52,500 bases of DNA, taken from Prorocentrum cordatum. Lineage: Eukaryota; Sar; Dinophyceae; Prorocentrales; Prorocentraceae. This document shows, in pieces, positions 1 through 9,169 of the stretch. Both the position numbers and the translations under genes were made by a program. The notes beneath the pieces were generated by a model. It did not search any database and had not been told where the DNA came from. It saw only the letters and a program-made list of their open reading frames with translations. Each line of letters starts with the position of its first letter. The stretch's first letter is position 1. The stretch is taken from assembly GCA_963575745.1 (NCBI GenBank), contig CAUYUJ010014545.1, positions 166,127 through 218,626 on the forward strand. The letters are read 5' to 3'.

Positions 1-674
1 AAGAAACCTAACAGAAGCAACGAGTTTCGGTTGGGTGTTGTCGTCGTCTGGTGCTGGTTTCCACGTGGACGGCTCTGCGCGTCGGGGCCTCTGTCGTGTC
101 TGTTCGTCTCCCTGTTCGGTGGGCGGTCTCGCTGCCGATTGCCAGCAGTACGTGCCGACTCCTGTCCCCTTGTCCGTTGGATTGCCTCCCTGCGCTCACT
201 GTTGGGTCGTCGTACCCAGTCCCGTCTTGACGCGTGACCCGCAGGGATGCAGTCTTCTCGTTGGAGCGTTTCCTCGAAGGGTGACCAGTCATGCTCCTGT
301 ATGGATACAGTCCTGAGGGCCTCAGCGTCCCATGTTAATGGAGCAGCGCGTTCCGGATGACGCTCGGTGGTGCGTATGTGTGCGATGAGAGTGACGCGGT
401 ACGTATTCGCACAGATCCCTTATCCCAGGTTTGCAAGCACCTTCTCGTCGAAGAAACGAAGCCAGCAGTTGTGTTTCTTGCCTTCGTGGGTCCAGACCTG
501 TGTTTGCGACGACTTCGTCAGCACTGTGAGCCGCCCAGCGGCCCCCAGCGGGGATGGAATTGTCTCTCGTGCCGATGAGGTGGGCCGACCGCGTCCGCCA
601 GAGCTCGCTGTACCCCACAGGGTTGGTGGATGGGATGTTCCCCCGCATGAACCAATCACGGGAGTCACACACAG

Positions 675-724
<50 letters not shown>

Positions 725-988
725 CAACAGGGTTGGCGGTTGATTTGCAGCGCAGCATCTATGTATAGCAACGTCAACGACCTCAGGATTTGGTTCCGTT
801 GGACACGCAATCACCGATGCAACGGCACCCACGGCGGTCCAAGTGATGGTCATTACGTATGTCGGTCAGAGCGCGATTTGTAGCGAGCAGAAAAAAGGAA
901 GAACAAGGGGGACACTTAACATGTCGCTTCGAATTTGAATTGGGTACCCAAGGATCCCCCAAGATCTGTCCGAAAGATCCAGAGAGCC
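1..988. other. Intergenic stretch, no gene recognised
   Basis: Six-frame reading gives only short frames with no recognisable domain. The only clear structure is an AC microsatellite at 680-718. It is flanked by two copies of ACAGGGTTGG (617-626 and 727-736), so the roughly 100 bp between them may be a small insertion or a slippage product. Confidence 0.6.
680..718. repeat. (AC)n microsatellite
   Basis: A nearly pure AC dinucleotide run of about 20 units. The long frames that cross it, with CVCVCV or HTHTHT peptides, are products of the repeat and not genes. Confidence 0.95.
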
Positions 989-1036
989 ACGTGGCTACAT
1001 TGGCCCAAGCGTAGCCGAGAATTTGGGCCTCCAACG
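989..1036 (+). other. Possible degenerate spliced-leader relics
   Basis: 989-1009 matches the dinoflagellate spliced leader (DinoSL) at 15 of 21 positions without gaps and ends TTGGCCCAAG. It is followed directly by CGTAGCC (1010-1016) and then ATTTGGGCCTC, which look like the head and tail of a second leader with a small insertion. The block lies about 50 bases upstream of the ATG of an intronless gene and in the same direction. Dinoflagellate genes reinserted from trans-spliced mRNA are known to carry such relics. The match is imperfect and could be chance. Confidence 0.35.
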
Positions 1037-1058
1037 GCGCGTGACCCCACCAGAACCC

Positions 1059-2249
1059 ATGAACGCGCAAAATGTGGATCTTGAGCAAAATGTGGATCTT
1101 GGAGCACAGCCATGCCAGGATGAATTTGAGGTGTGCGCGATCTGCCTGGAGGCGCTGGCCTGCTTCCCGGCGACGCCCTTCCTGGTCGACTCGCGGCCGG
1201 GAAGCCGCGCGACCTGCGTCCATTACTGCCATCACGCGTGCGCGCGACGGTTGGTCGCGCGGCGATGCCCAGTGTGCAGGGCGGCCTTTGCGGGGCTGAA
1301 GAATCTGACCCGCGAGGGCATTCTGACTATGTCGGAGGCTCCTTCCCCCTCATCCTCCTCCGCCTCCTCCTCCGCCTCCTCCTCCTCCTCCTCCTCCTCC
1401 TCCTCCTCCTCCTCCTCCTCCTCCTCCTCCTCCTCCTCCTCCTCCTCCTATTTATCGTGGTCATCCCTGGAGGCCGAGCTCTGCCTGGCACTGCGCAGGC
1501 TGCACGGGCGCGCGGAGGCCCACTTGGCGGTGGGCCTGCTGTCTGCTCTCTTCCCTGTCAGCGTGCAGCGACTGACCGAGCTGATGTCGGGCATTGACGA
1601 GGGCTGCGTGACCGCCGAGGGGCTGGCGGGGGTGCTGAATGCCTTGGGGGTGCCGGAGGCGCCGCCGCGAGCAGGACCGCGGCTGTGGCTGCTCAAGGCC
1701 TGCAGAGCGGCTGGAGGCGCCCTCAACGGCTGCTTCGCCGGTTTCCTGGTCGGGGCGGGGGTCGGGTTGTGGCTGAAGGAGCCCCCAAGCCACGACGAGC
1801 AGGAGAAGGTGTCGAGACCGCACGGCGGATCCGACGACCACGGCGCCGCGCGTCACCCTTTCACAATCGTCGAGGGCTCGGTCAGCATCATTCGCGAGTT
1901 CTGCGAGCAGGGCCTCCTCGGGATCGCCGTCGTGACGTTCCTCCTGGTGCTGGTCGTGGTCGTGCTGCCTGCGCTGATTTGGCTCTTGCGGCGGTGCTGG
2001 CGCCTCGTGGCAGTGGCCTTGCGCTCTGGCCACCGGGCGATCTGGGTGGCGGCGGCCGCGCGCGCGGGCGCGGGCGCGCCTGCGCAGGTCGGCCGCCTGC
2101 TCTGGGGATGCAGCTTGTGGCTCGGCGTCGGGCTCGGCGTGCTCTGCGGCTTTCTCCACGGAGCGAGCACGGGGAGCCAAAAAAGCTGCACTGACGCATC
2201 GGCACGATCGGAATGGGCACCAGAAGAATGGGGACGAAGTCCGTTCTGA
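1059..2249 (+). CDS. RING-H2 membrane protein, putative E3 ubiquitin ligase
   Basis: The 396-codon intronless frame starts at the ATG at 1059; the frame is open further upstream, back to a TTG at 1023, but this is the first ATG. Near the N-terminus is a RING-H2 finger: CAIC (about 1137-1148), then CVHYCHHAC (about 1219-1245), then CPVC (about 1267-1278). These give the C-x2-C, C-x-H-x2-H-x2-C and C-x2-C zinc ligands. A poly-serine linker of about 30 residues follows. The C-terminal half has three hydrophobic stretches: one starting near GGALNGCFAGFLVG, one strong helix rich in VVTFLLVLVVVVLP, and one near LWLGVGLGVLCGFL. Family knowledge says RING-H2 proteins pass ubiquitin from an E2 to substrates; the helices suggest a membrane location. 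The N-terminus has a tandem 18-bp duplication (1069-1103). Lack of introns and the possible leader relics upstream fit a retrogene. The exact substrate is unknown. Confidence 0.75.
   Translation: MNAQNVDLEQNVDLGAQPCQDEFEVCAICLEALACFPATPFLVDSRPGSRATCVHYCHHACARRLVARRCPVCRAAFAGLKNLTREGILTMSEAPSPSSSSASSSASSSSSSSSSSSSSSSSSSSSSSSSYLSWSSLEAELCLALRRLHGRAEAHLAVGLLSALFPVSVQRLTELMSGIDEGCVTAEGLAGVLNALGVPEAPPRAGPRLWLLKACRAAGGALNGCFAGFLVGAGVGLWLKEPPSHDEQEKVSRPHGGSDDHGAARHPFTIVEGSVSIIREFCEQGLLGIAVVTFLLVLVVVVLPALIWLLRRCWRLVAVALRSGHRAIWVAAAARAGAGAPAQVGRLLWGCSLWLGVGLGVLCGFLHGASTGSQKSCTDASARSEWAPEEWGRSPF
1351..1449 (+). repeat. (TCC)n microsatellite inside the RING gene
   Basis: About 33 units of TCC/CTC encode the poly-serine linker between the RING finger and the C-terminal membrane part. 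It stays in frame, so length changes by whole units would be tolerated. Confidence 0.9.
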
Positions 2250-3290
2250 GCAGGACTCGCCGCTGGGGTCGCCGCGGACGGAGTCCACGCCTGCCCAATA
2301 GCAGCCGCCGTCGTTTTCAGATGGCATTGGTTGTTGGAGATCGTCCAGTGTGTTTCCCTTCCAACTTCGGGCGTGTCAAAAAGAAGCCTTCGGACATCCC
2401 GCGCAGAGTTCTTGGGTCGGCGCTGGACCCCCCGATTGGGGCCCGAGTGGATGGTTTCGGTGGGTCGCGCTGCATCCCCGATGCATTGGCGATGCGGCTC
2501 GAGTTTCTCAATCCCGACGTCGCCGACGCACCGACGATGTGATGCGATCCTCCGACCCCCTCTGCTCTAGCCCCACCTGGGCAGCCTCAACAAACTTTCG
2601 GACGTCCACGCAGATATCTTGGGTCGGCGCCAGACCCCACTCCCGACGCCCGTAGCGGGGCCTCCAGCGCCGCCGCCCGGCGCGCTCCGCGCGACGAAGA
2701 AGGATTGTGGGGAATGGAATTCAGCTCCAACCCAAGAAACCCGCGTGGACCTCGGAACGCTTACGTTATTGTAGTTGCTTTGGCTCTCTAGAGCACCCAG
2801 ATGCGAAGCCGGTCCGCGAGGGGTAACGCCAGCGCGCGCTTACTCTCGATTTCTTGCCGTGCCGCATGGGACGGAGTCACGTTGTGCTATCGTGGCGTCC
2901 TCCAGCATGGTTTGCCCGCAAGATTTAATTCTAGAGACTTATACCATTCCGCCCACCGTTTTCGTCATGATGTTATGGCCACAGCGCGGTATCGGTGCCG
3001 TTTGGCAGGCCAATTGGAATAGTTAAGGGCCATCTTGAGGACTAGGTTGGGGCCTTCACGGTTTCCTTCCGGGGTCTCGGGTTTGTTCTGAAGAGTCTTC
3101 GGGCAGGTCGAGGGCGTCTTGGAGGCCAGCTGGAGGCCTCTGGGGCCATTGTGATCGTTTTGGGGCCATCTTCGGGGCCGCCTGGGCCGTCTGGGGCGTC
3201 CTGCGCCCCAGTTGTCTTTTACCAGAGGCCTCTGGAGCTCATCTTGGGTCAATGTTGAACCCAAAAGTTGAAAATGCGAATGTGCTTGCC
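2250..3290. other. Intergenic with one imperfect direct repeat
   Basis: No gene is recognised. An imperfect direct repeat of about 43 bp is seen at 2388-2430 and 2596-2637; both copies contain CGCAGA, then TCTTGGGTCGGCGC, then GACCCC, at about 208-bp spacing. Confidence 0.6.
3040..3240. repeat. G/T-rich dispersed repeat, GGGCCNTCTTGGGG type
   Basis: A low-complexity run built on short units such as GGGGCCATCTTCGGGG and GGGCCGTCTGGGGC. The same kind of sequence fills 25160-25920, 47260-47335 and 47860-48110, so it is a dispersed intergenic family of this genome. Confidence 0.6.
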
Positions 3291-3321
3291 AGTGTGGAGG
3301 ACCTCAAACAGTGAGTTTGTG

Positions 3322-3535
3322 AATTGTGATGTGCAAGCAATGTGCTGGAAGCAATGCGATGCAAGTTATGTTGTTGAGGCTATGTGATGCAAGCTATGTG
3401 GCGCAAGCTATGTGGCGCAGGCAACGTGGTGCGATGTATTATGGTGTGGTCTGCATGGTGCAAGCCAAGTAATGCAAGCTACGTGGCGGAAACAATGCGG
3501 TACGATATCGTTTGGTCCAAGCCATGTGGTGGCAC
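3322..3535. repeat. Degenerate tandem repeat of about 14 bp
   Basis: Successive units such as GCAAGCTATGTGGC and GCAAGCAATGTGCTG repeat with 13-15 bp spacing. No coding potential is recognised. The array lies just upstream of element 1. Confidence 0.7.
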
Positions 3536-3603
3536 ACGAGGCGCGAGGCGACGAAGATGCGGCTACGGGCGGCCATCCAGCGAAAACCCAGCACCGCCAC
3601 CCA

Positions 3604-3857
3604 TTCTAAAGTGAGTTGGGCGTTGCATGTGAGTGGGAACGAGCGTGCATACGCGGCTGCTTGACTCAAAGCGGCCGGCCGCCCAGATCTGACCACACCT
3701 CTTCGGGAGATGTGCTTTTCGCCATCGATACCAAAACACTGTTTGAGATGGCTCGCCCCCTACTACTGGGACTATCGCTTCTGCGGTACAACATAGCGGG
3801 AGCTTGGTTTCGCCTAAGGCGAAGCTGTTGGTTGGGTTCCCCAACCCTTTTCAAACT
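3604..3857 (+). repeat. 5' LTR of element 1
   Basis: It matches 19096-19349 without length change. The ends are TTCTAAAG and TCAAACT, not the usual TG...CA. Internal features are a leader-like block (3650-3671), the palindrome GCGGCCGGCCGC, a hairpin around CCTCTTCGGGAG, a near-palindrome at 3807-3825 and the hairpin GGTTGGG-TTC-CCCAACC at 3830-3846 just before the 3' end. Confidence 0.88.
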
Positions 3858-3869
3858 TGATAGCAGAGC
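3858..3869 (+). other. Primer-binding site, initiator Met tRNA type
   Basis: TGATAGCAGAGC directly follows the 5' LTR. Element 2 has TGGTAGCGGAGC at the same place (26125-26136). Eukaryotic initiator tRNA-Met ends GCUACCA, whose complement is TGGTAGC, so the ancestral site fits priming by that tRNA, as in other copia elements. The copy here has G to A at the third base. Confidence 0.65.
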
Positions 3870-5436
3870 TGGCCTATGGTGGGCAGCTCTTGCTCTACTC
3901 CTCACCATCCACGGCACTATTCGGTGGACTACAAACGTGGTGGAACATCAGGGTGCAGTGGGCTTGCGCGCAGGAGTGCATATAACTACGCAGCATAGCA
4001 AGGACACTTGCATTGACGCCTCTACTCGTGCGGAGGCCTCTAACTTTCGTCCTACATCCCTACGCTACTACACTCCTGAAGTCCACCCACCTACTCCAAT
4101 TGGACATTTACTCGAAGACATAATGCGTGGAAACATGCGATACGATACTGCGCCGCCTCCACCCCCACGCATATTTACGACCACACATCGAAAACCCCAA
4201 CCGACTACATCCGACCACGACCTGCGAGGCCATTGGCTTGGTACTACTAGATTTGGGCTCACATGGGTCGCTATCAGGTGTGCGGTAGGACATATGCGTG
4301 GCGGAGACGACACAAGAACGACCCGCCCCCATTGGGACCCAGCCGGTCAAGTACCTTTCCGCGACTTCGTCCGCGAGGCACATGCCTGGATCAACGTGAC
4401 CACAGGCAACATGACGCCCTCCCAACAAGCTGCAGCCCTGCAGCGAGGTTTGGGAGGCCTCGCACGGACCATAGCCATGGGAGCCCCCCCGGCAGTTATC
4501 AATTTTGGCGTTAACATAGGTGGTCGCCATACCGACGGCGTCACCTACATCATGTTCCTCTTAAGCACGAAAATCGAGAATTCAGAAGAGGAGCGCCAAC
4601 TCTACTCTGGCACAGCTCTCATTGACTTCCGAGTTCATGCGGGAGAGCGAATCGACCAGACGTTGGCGCGCTTCGAGATAGCCCGCTATGAAGCTGAAAC
4701 GGCAGGCCTCAACATCCCCAACGTCCAAATCTTGACAGATATTTGTTCCGGGTTCTTGGAGCGGGGACATCGCGCGCACAGCAATTCTTGCAGCCACTAA
4801 ACCGCCACATGCCGAGAGACCAGCAACAATTTGACGCTCCACTTGAACGCGCGAGGTCATATGCACACATTGCTGGGGGAACCCCTGGCAATCTTGGTGG
4901 TATTTTCAGTCACGGACACGGAACCGAGACCTCCCACGCTGAGGCAAACGCAGGGCAACCTGCAAATAACGTCTGGAATGACGATCCACAACCAACTGAG
5001 ACCACTACACTACTGGTTCAGAACGGTGGAGCGGCCTCGGGGTCGCAAGACTCCTGGGCCAGGTTTCGGGGGCCGCCCGACGCGGCATCCCCTACGCAAG
5101 CCACAACCCGAATGGGTTCAGCGGGACAACCTGCCGAGTCCGACTTCGACTCCAGCACTGACACCGACACGTCTTCGGACGATGCGGCTACAGCCCTCGA
5201 CAACTCCGGTATACCGACATACCTGATGGAAGAGCAACAGGCGCAATGGTTGTTCTTAGGATACCAGAAACATAAACGCAGGTGGAGGCGATTTATGAAG
5301 AAGCCAGCGCGCGAGGCACGACGCATCGCCCGACGGGCACTCAATGGAAAAGGCAAGGGTCGAGGTAAGGGTAAAGGTAAGCGTCGGCGATTGCATGGCA
5401 GAGGTATATTAGCATTCTTAACAACCCTTACCGGGC

Positions 5437-5450
5437 AAAAAAAAAAAAAA
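5437..5450 (+). repeat. A14 tract at a gag frame change
   Basis: Fourteen A residues encode lysines at the end of the basic region. The upstream gag frame and the downstream zinc-knuckle frame differ by +1 across it. The same place in element 2 holds 89 A residues, with the same +1 relation. Confidence 0.85.
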
Positions 5451-5649
5451 GACGTCGGGCAAACCCGAAGGATGCCAACGGCAAAACTATTGAGTTCGAC
5501 ATACGCCATAGCACACAGCACTTTCGCCGCGAATGCCCTCAGGGCGATGGGGGGGGGCAGAGGTCCGTCGATACATCTGGCTCAAACTGACTTGGATATA
5601 CAGTATGTTGATTGGGAGTCATAGCCGACCCTACTGATAGCTCAGTTGC

Positions 5650-7182
5650 ATGTGGTTTTCCATGGCTGCCAGATGTTTGAGTGTCAGTATGCCCCTCGAG
5701 AATTACGCCGACGAGCTGTTCGAGGAGGTATTCACTGGCCACAATGGCTTCGATCTGGCAGACTGGCTGGGCACACCCATCGCGGGGCAACCTGCTGATA
5801 CTGAATTCGTTAAGAACTGCCACATGCCCGCCGAAGGAAATAACGATATGGCGGGGGCACCCGCGGATTCAGAAGCCCTTATTCTTGCAACGGAGGTGGA
5901 AATACAGTTGATGCTTTATCCTCGGGATATTGGAAATCCGACAATCATGGACTTGAGTGATGGCGATCTTTTGCGGGGAAACCCGCGAGAAGTCAGCGAC
6001 CTCTTTGAGCGCGTTTAGTGCGAGCTCGGTTGCAATGAAGGGTTTCAATGCACATTTGCAGCTTGGGACCGCCCCATGAGCCGCCAGAAGCGATCGGCGA
6101 GCCGCCAGTCCTGGAGACGCAAGTATCGCGCCGACGACGACGACGAAGATTGCGAAGACGACGCTCGTCTGGCACGTCGCGGTCGGGCCCACAGCCACCC
6201 ACCCAACCGCGCGCGCGCGCGCGCTCCCGCGGCGCTCGCTCTAGCGGCCTTCGGCGCCCTCATCCCCCTGATGCGGGGAAGCCAAGGACCCCCCCATGGC
6301 AGGTCAATAGACCCCCCCCCCCCCAGGAGGGGGCGTCTGCGGGGGCGCCCGCCTCAAGGGGGGCAACCTCAGGAACAATACCCAGAAGACGAATTACATC
6401 GCCGCGTTGGCTACTCGGATGCTGGACTGGCCCGTCGGCACGTAGACCCAGATACCATGCGATACTGGTTGGACCTGGGTTGGACTGAGCACCAGATTCG
6501 CCACTGGCATTCTCTTCGCAAGGTTGAACAAAATGAGAAGGGCAAGGTCATGCGCTCAAAAAGGACAGGGGCTGTCAAATCACAAGAAGCCCTCATCAAG
6601 CGCGACCTCGCGAGGGCTATCGTCGAGGAACGGAAACTTCGCAGGGGCGTTGCTTGCACATGCTCAGAGTATGCCGGCCACCGGTTTGGCTGCCCCATGA
6701 GACGCCCATCGAGAAGCCTTAACTTTCACCAGACACCGTGGGTTTGGTCTCATGGCGATGGTCGGGGCTACCGCACCGATCCGAATGCAACGCCATGGAA
6801 GGAGCAGCCGACGGAACGCGACTACGACCCAGCTACAGCCAACGAAATATCCCAATCGATGAAGATACGGAAGCACTTTTCACCTCTTCACTATTGTAAT
6901 ATATTCAATCGTGAGTGGAACGCGGGGAAGACTGCTTCGCCAAAATCAGAAGAAGACGACCAAACAGGAGCTGATGAAGCTGGAGAAATGGCTGAAGAGG
7001 TAGACCCCACGGAAGCAGCTCCTGCAGGGCACGCCTCGGCATACTCCGACGCCCACTCCACTGTCACGGACGTCACTTACGATATGGACACCCCTATTGG
7101 TCCTAGGTACGTCGCACTGACGAAATGGATCTTTCTCCAGAAAGAAGGGTTGCTTACCGCGCTGCATCTGCAGGCTGGGTAA
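5650..7182 (+). pseudogene. Polyprotein middle region with CxC-H-C motif, element 1
   Basis: One frame is open from 5650 to 7182 apart from a TAG at 6016-6018, where element 2 has CAA. The start aligns with element 2 (YADELFEEVFTGHNG against YADELVEQIYVGQD). An acidic and arginine-rich part (YRADDDDED) is followed by a conserved block, MRYWLDLGWTEHQIRHWHSL, and a small cysteine/histidine motif, CTCSEYAGHRFGCPM (element 2: CGCEHCADHGPNCPM), that could bind zinc. The family is not recognised. Four hairpins of the GCGGG-loop-CCYGC type lie within it (5782, 5851, 5973, 6339). Conservation between the two copies supports a real protein segment between gag and protease. Confidence 0.55.
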
Positions 7183-8268
7183 AGACTACTGTTGACCAAA
7201 GGCTTAGCGCTAATACATATAACCTTTCCATCAGGGGAAAGGCCACCATCGGGAATATGGCACTCAGAAAGCCCGGCGGCGTGGACCTTAACCCTGGGAG
7301 AGGGCCAGTGCGATATGGGCCATGGATAATACCTGCAGGGGCCACGGCTACGGCACCTCCTCCCAAGCCGAAGACAGATCCGCCAATTGATATTTCTCCA
7401 TCTACGGATCCGTCGAGTCATTCTAAGACACTCGGACCTGATCAGCTCAGACCACCGCCCAAACAGAAGAAGAGGAAAAGCCCAGATGATCCCAATCCTG
7501 GAGATAGCAAGCAACAACGACCTGCGGGGCAACCTGCTGATCAACGTCGATCCAGAGGACCAGCAGCGGCCGCCGCAGCAGCTGCATTTCAAGGCGCCAG
7601 CACTCCTATTCCGAAAGACCCTGTACCACGTCGCGGCCCTACACCTGGCCGGACACAGGACTGGCTGGACGCCGACGTTGGACGGATCATCAAGGGATGT
7701 TTCTTCAACACGGCGTGGTATCGATAAGAAACTATTGGAAATTACATCAAAGGCATCAGGGGCGGCCCCCAAAGACAAGACATACGAGCGCTGCAACATC
7801 AACGAAAAGAAACGGCAGGACTTCGACATCAGCACTTCGCCAAGGACTCCTCGGACGCCCAGGGGAACGGCAGGCGCTGCCTCGCCATCGGCAGGCGCCC
7901 GTGCACCCGCAGCATCGGCAGCAGCTCGGAGTTCTGCGGGGCAACCTGCTCTGAGTTCTGCGGGGCAACCTGCTCTTACTTTGGAAGTACCCCCCGTTGA
8001 ATGCCGACAGTATTGGGGCTGTTTACGCACTCCCAGGCGCATGAAGATCAACCCAGTATATCAACCCAATTATGATGATAGGTCTGATCGATACGTTGCG
8101 GTGGACTGCGATATTCAGGACACCGCCGTCGTCGCCGAGAAGGACGCACATGCGCGCCAGGTTGCACGCAACATCTTGCGCAGACGCCCGGCGCTCACGC
8201 ATTTGTCCGAGAAGACCGATTTTATGGGGATCTTTGAGGCAGACAACGCGCTGTTGGTCCAGATTTGA
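7125..8268 (+). pseudogene. Proline/alanine-rich polyprotein linker, element 1
   Basis: Two overlapping frames (7125-7727, then 7387-8268) together match element 2 around 29618-30124: basic KQKKRKSPDDPNPG, then RRSRGPAAAAAAAAFQGAS, then a TSKASGAAPK block. A frameshift near 7650-7690 separates them. No catalytic domain is recognised; composition suggests a disordered linker. It contains the hairpin at 7524 and a 24-bp tandem duplication with two identical hairpins (7931-7978). Confidence 0.5.
7931..7978 (+). repeat. 24-bp tandem duplication, each unit with one hairpin
   Basis: Units 7931-7954 and 7955-7978 differ at one base. Each contains GCGGG-GCAA-CCTGC (7936-7949 and 7960-7973) and adds eight codons in frame (AGQPALSS type). 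Confidence 0.9.
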
Positions 8269-9160
8269 CTTATCAGGAGCGGCGATACTGCTCAGAATGG
8301 CTCACGACGGCTCTTCGCCACAAACCATTTCACAACAACTATCTCTCTGATAGGTTTCTAAGAGCAGCACCGTCTCTCGACGAATTCGATATGTGGGTGG
8401 AGCTCTCAGAGCTGCTCAACCAGTGGCCACCTGAGGGATGTTATTGTTATCACCACAAACACCTGGAGACTGTCCGCCGGCATCTGAGGAACCGCCATTG
8501 GGCAGACCGAGCATTGACTGCGCTGAACTTGATTGGCATGGCCGACAACACTGGGATGCAGAAAAACATGCTCCAGCTCAAGAAGTGTAAGTACGCTACT
8601 GAGACATACGAGACATATTTTCATACGCCCAAGTAATGGACACAGCAGTCCTGGGAAAAGATGCCCAGAATCACTGTATACGAGGATGACGGATTTGACG
8701 ATTCCAGGTGCACCTTATTAATTTATTCAAGGTACCCAGTGGGAAAGCATCCCGAATATATTTCGTGTAGGGCTGTCATGCCGCGCCGACGACACCATCA
8801 AGAGAAAAGGCAGACATGTTGTTCATGCTTGCCCATATTTTCCGGGTGACAACAGAATCCAGTCTTGTCTTCGTGTCGACTCCGAGGTACTGATTGTGGT
8901 TAGTCTGAAGAATTCGCTTCGGGATAATACGGCTATTTGGCGCTCAGCAAATGATATTATAATGTCGGCAGGCTGAACGGCAGAATTCCTTCGACTCACA
9001 TCGCCCAGCTTATAGGTATTCTGCCCAGCGACATGTGCAGGCACAACCGCGTGGGACATGTATGGACCAATCCCCTGTACCTGTGGGATAACTGTCAGAA
9101 GAATCCGAGCAGTGATCTTTCTGTCGACGACATGTGCGAATTTCAAAATGATGCATCATC
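8265..9160 (+). pseudogene. Tpt1/KptA-like RNA 2'-phosphotransferase-like region, element 1
   Basis: The N-terminal part (8265-8636) has EWLTTALRHKP followed by LDEFDMWVELSELL, which resembles the start of Tpt1/KptA enzymes (L-R-H, then a W-V-x-L-x-E-L-L helix). The Arg-His pair of that family is kept (8316-8321). After frame changes, a second part around 8860-8975 reads RVDSEVLIVVSLK and then AIWRSANDIIMSAG, matching the C-terminal family pattern of a hydrophobic strand followed by F/W-x-S-x-N-x-V-I-L-T-x-G. Then RIPSTHIAQLIG lies at about 8983-9015. Tpt1 enzymes remove a 2'-phosphate from RNA with NAD; whether this region is catalytic is unknown. Element 2 keeps the same blocks at 30425-31330. 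At least two frameshifts break this copy. The assignment is by eye from motifs. Confidence 0.45.
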
Positions 9161-9169
9161 GTTGAAAGA

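Larger units (their letters stand above)
3616..5624 (+). pseudogene. gag: gag (capsid, basic tail, zinc knuckle) of element 1, frameshifted
   Basis: The first frame is open from inside the LTR (3616) to about 4740, then the reading continues in another frame from about 4743. Element 2 is continuous at that point, so element 1 has a frameshift there. The capsid-like part contains AHAWINVTTGNMTPSQQAAA, GVTYIMFLLSTKIEN and ERIDQTLARFEIARYEAETAG. A linker with two A-G-Q-P-A hairpins follows, then a basic stretch KRRWRRFMKKPAR and GKGKGRGKGKGKRRR (to about 5395), expected to bind RNA. After a 14-base A tract the frame changes again. A zinc knuckle lies at about 5476-5545 with H and the last C kept (HFRREC) but the first two cysteines replaced (FDIR). 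Gag would form the particle and package the RNA. The true start codon is uncertain: element 2 has an ATG at 26312 where element 1 has none. Confidence 0.75.

Noticed and set aside
420-853. Open frames with CVCVCV or HTHTHT peptides around 660-720
   Set aside because: They only translate the AC microsatellite in different frames.
1461-2327. Long minus-strand frames opposite the RING gene
   Set aside because: Shadow frames of a GC-rich coding region; the plus-strand frame has clear zinc ligands and membrane helices.
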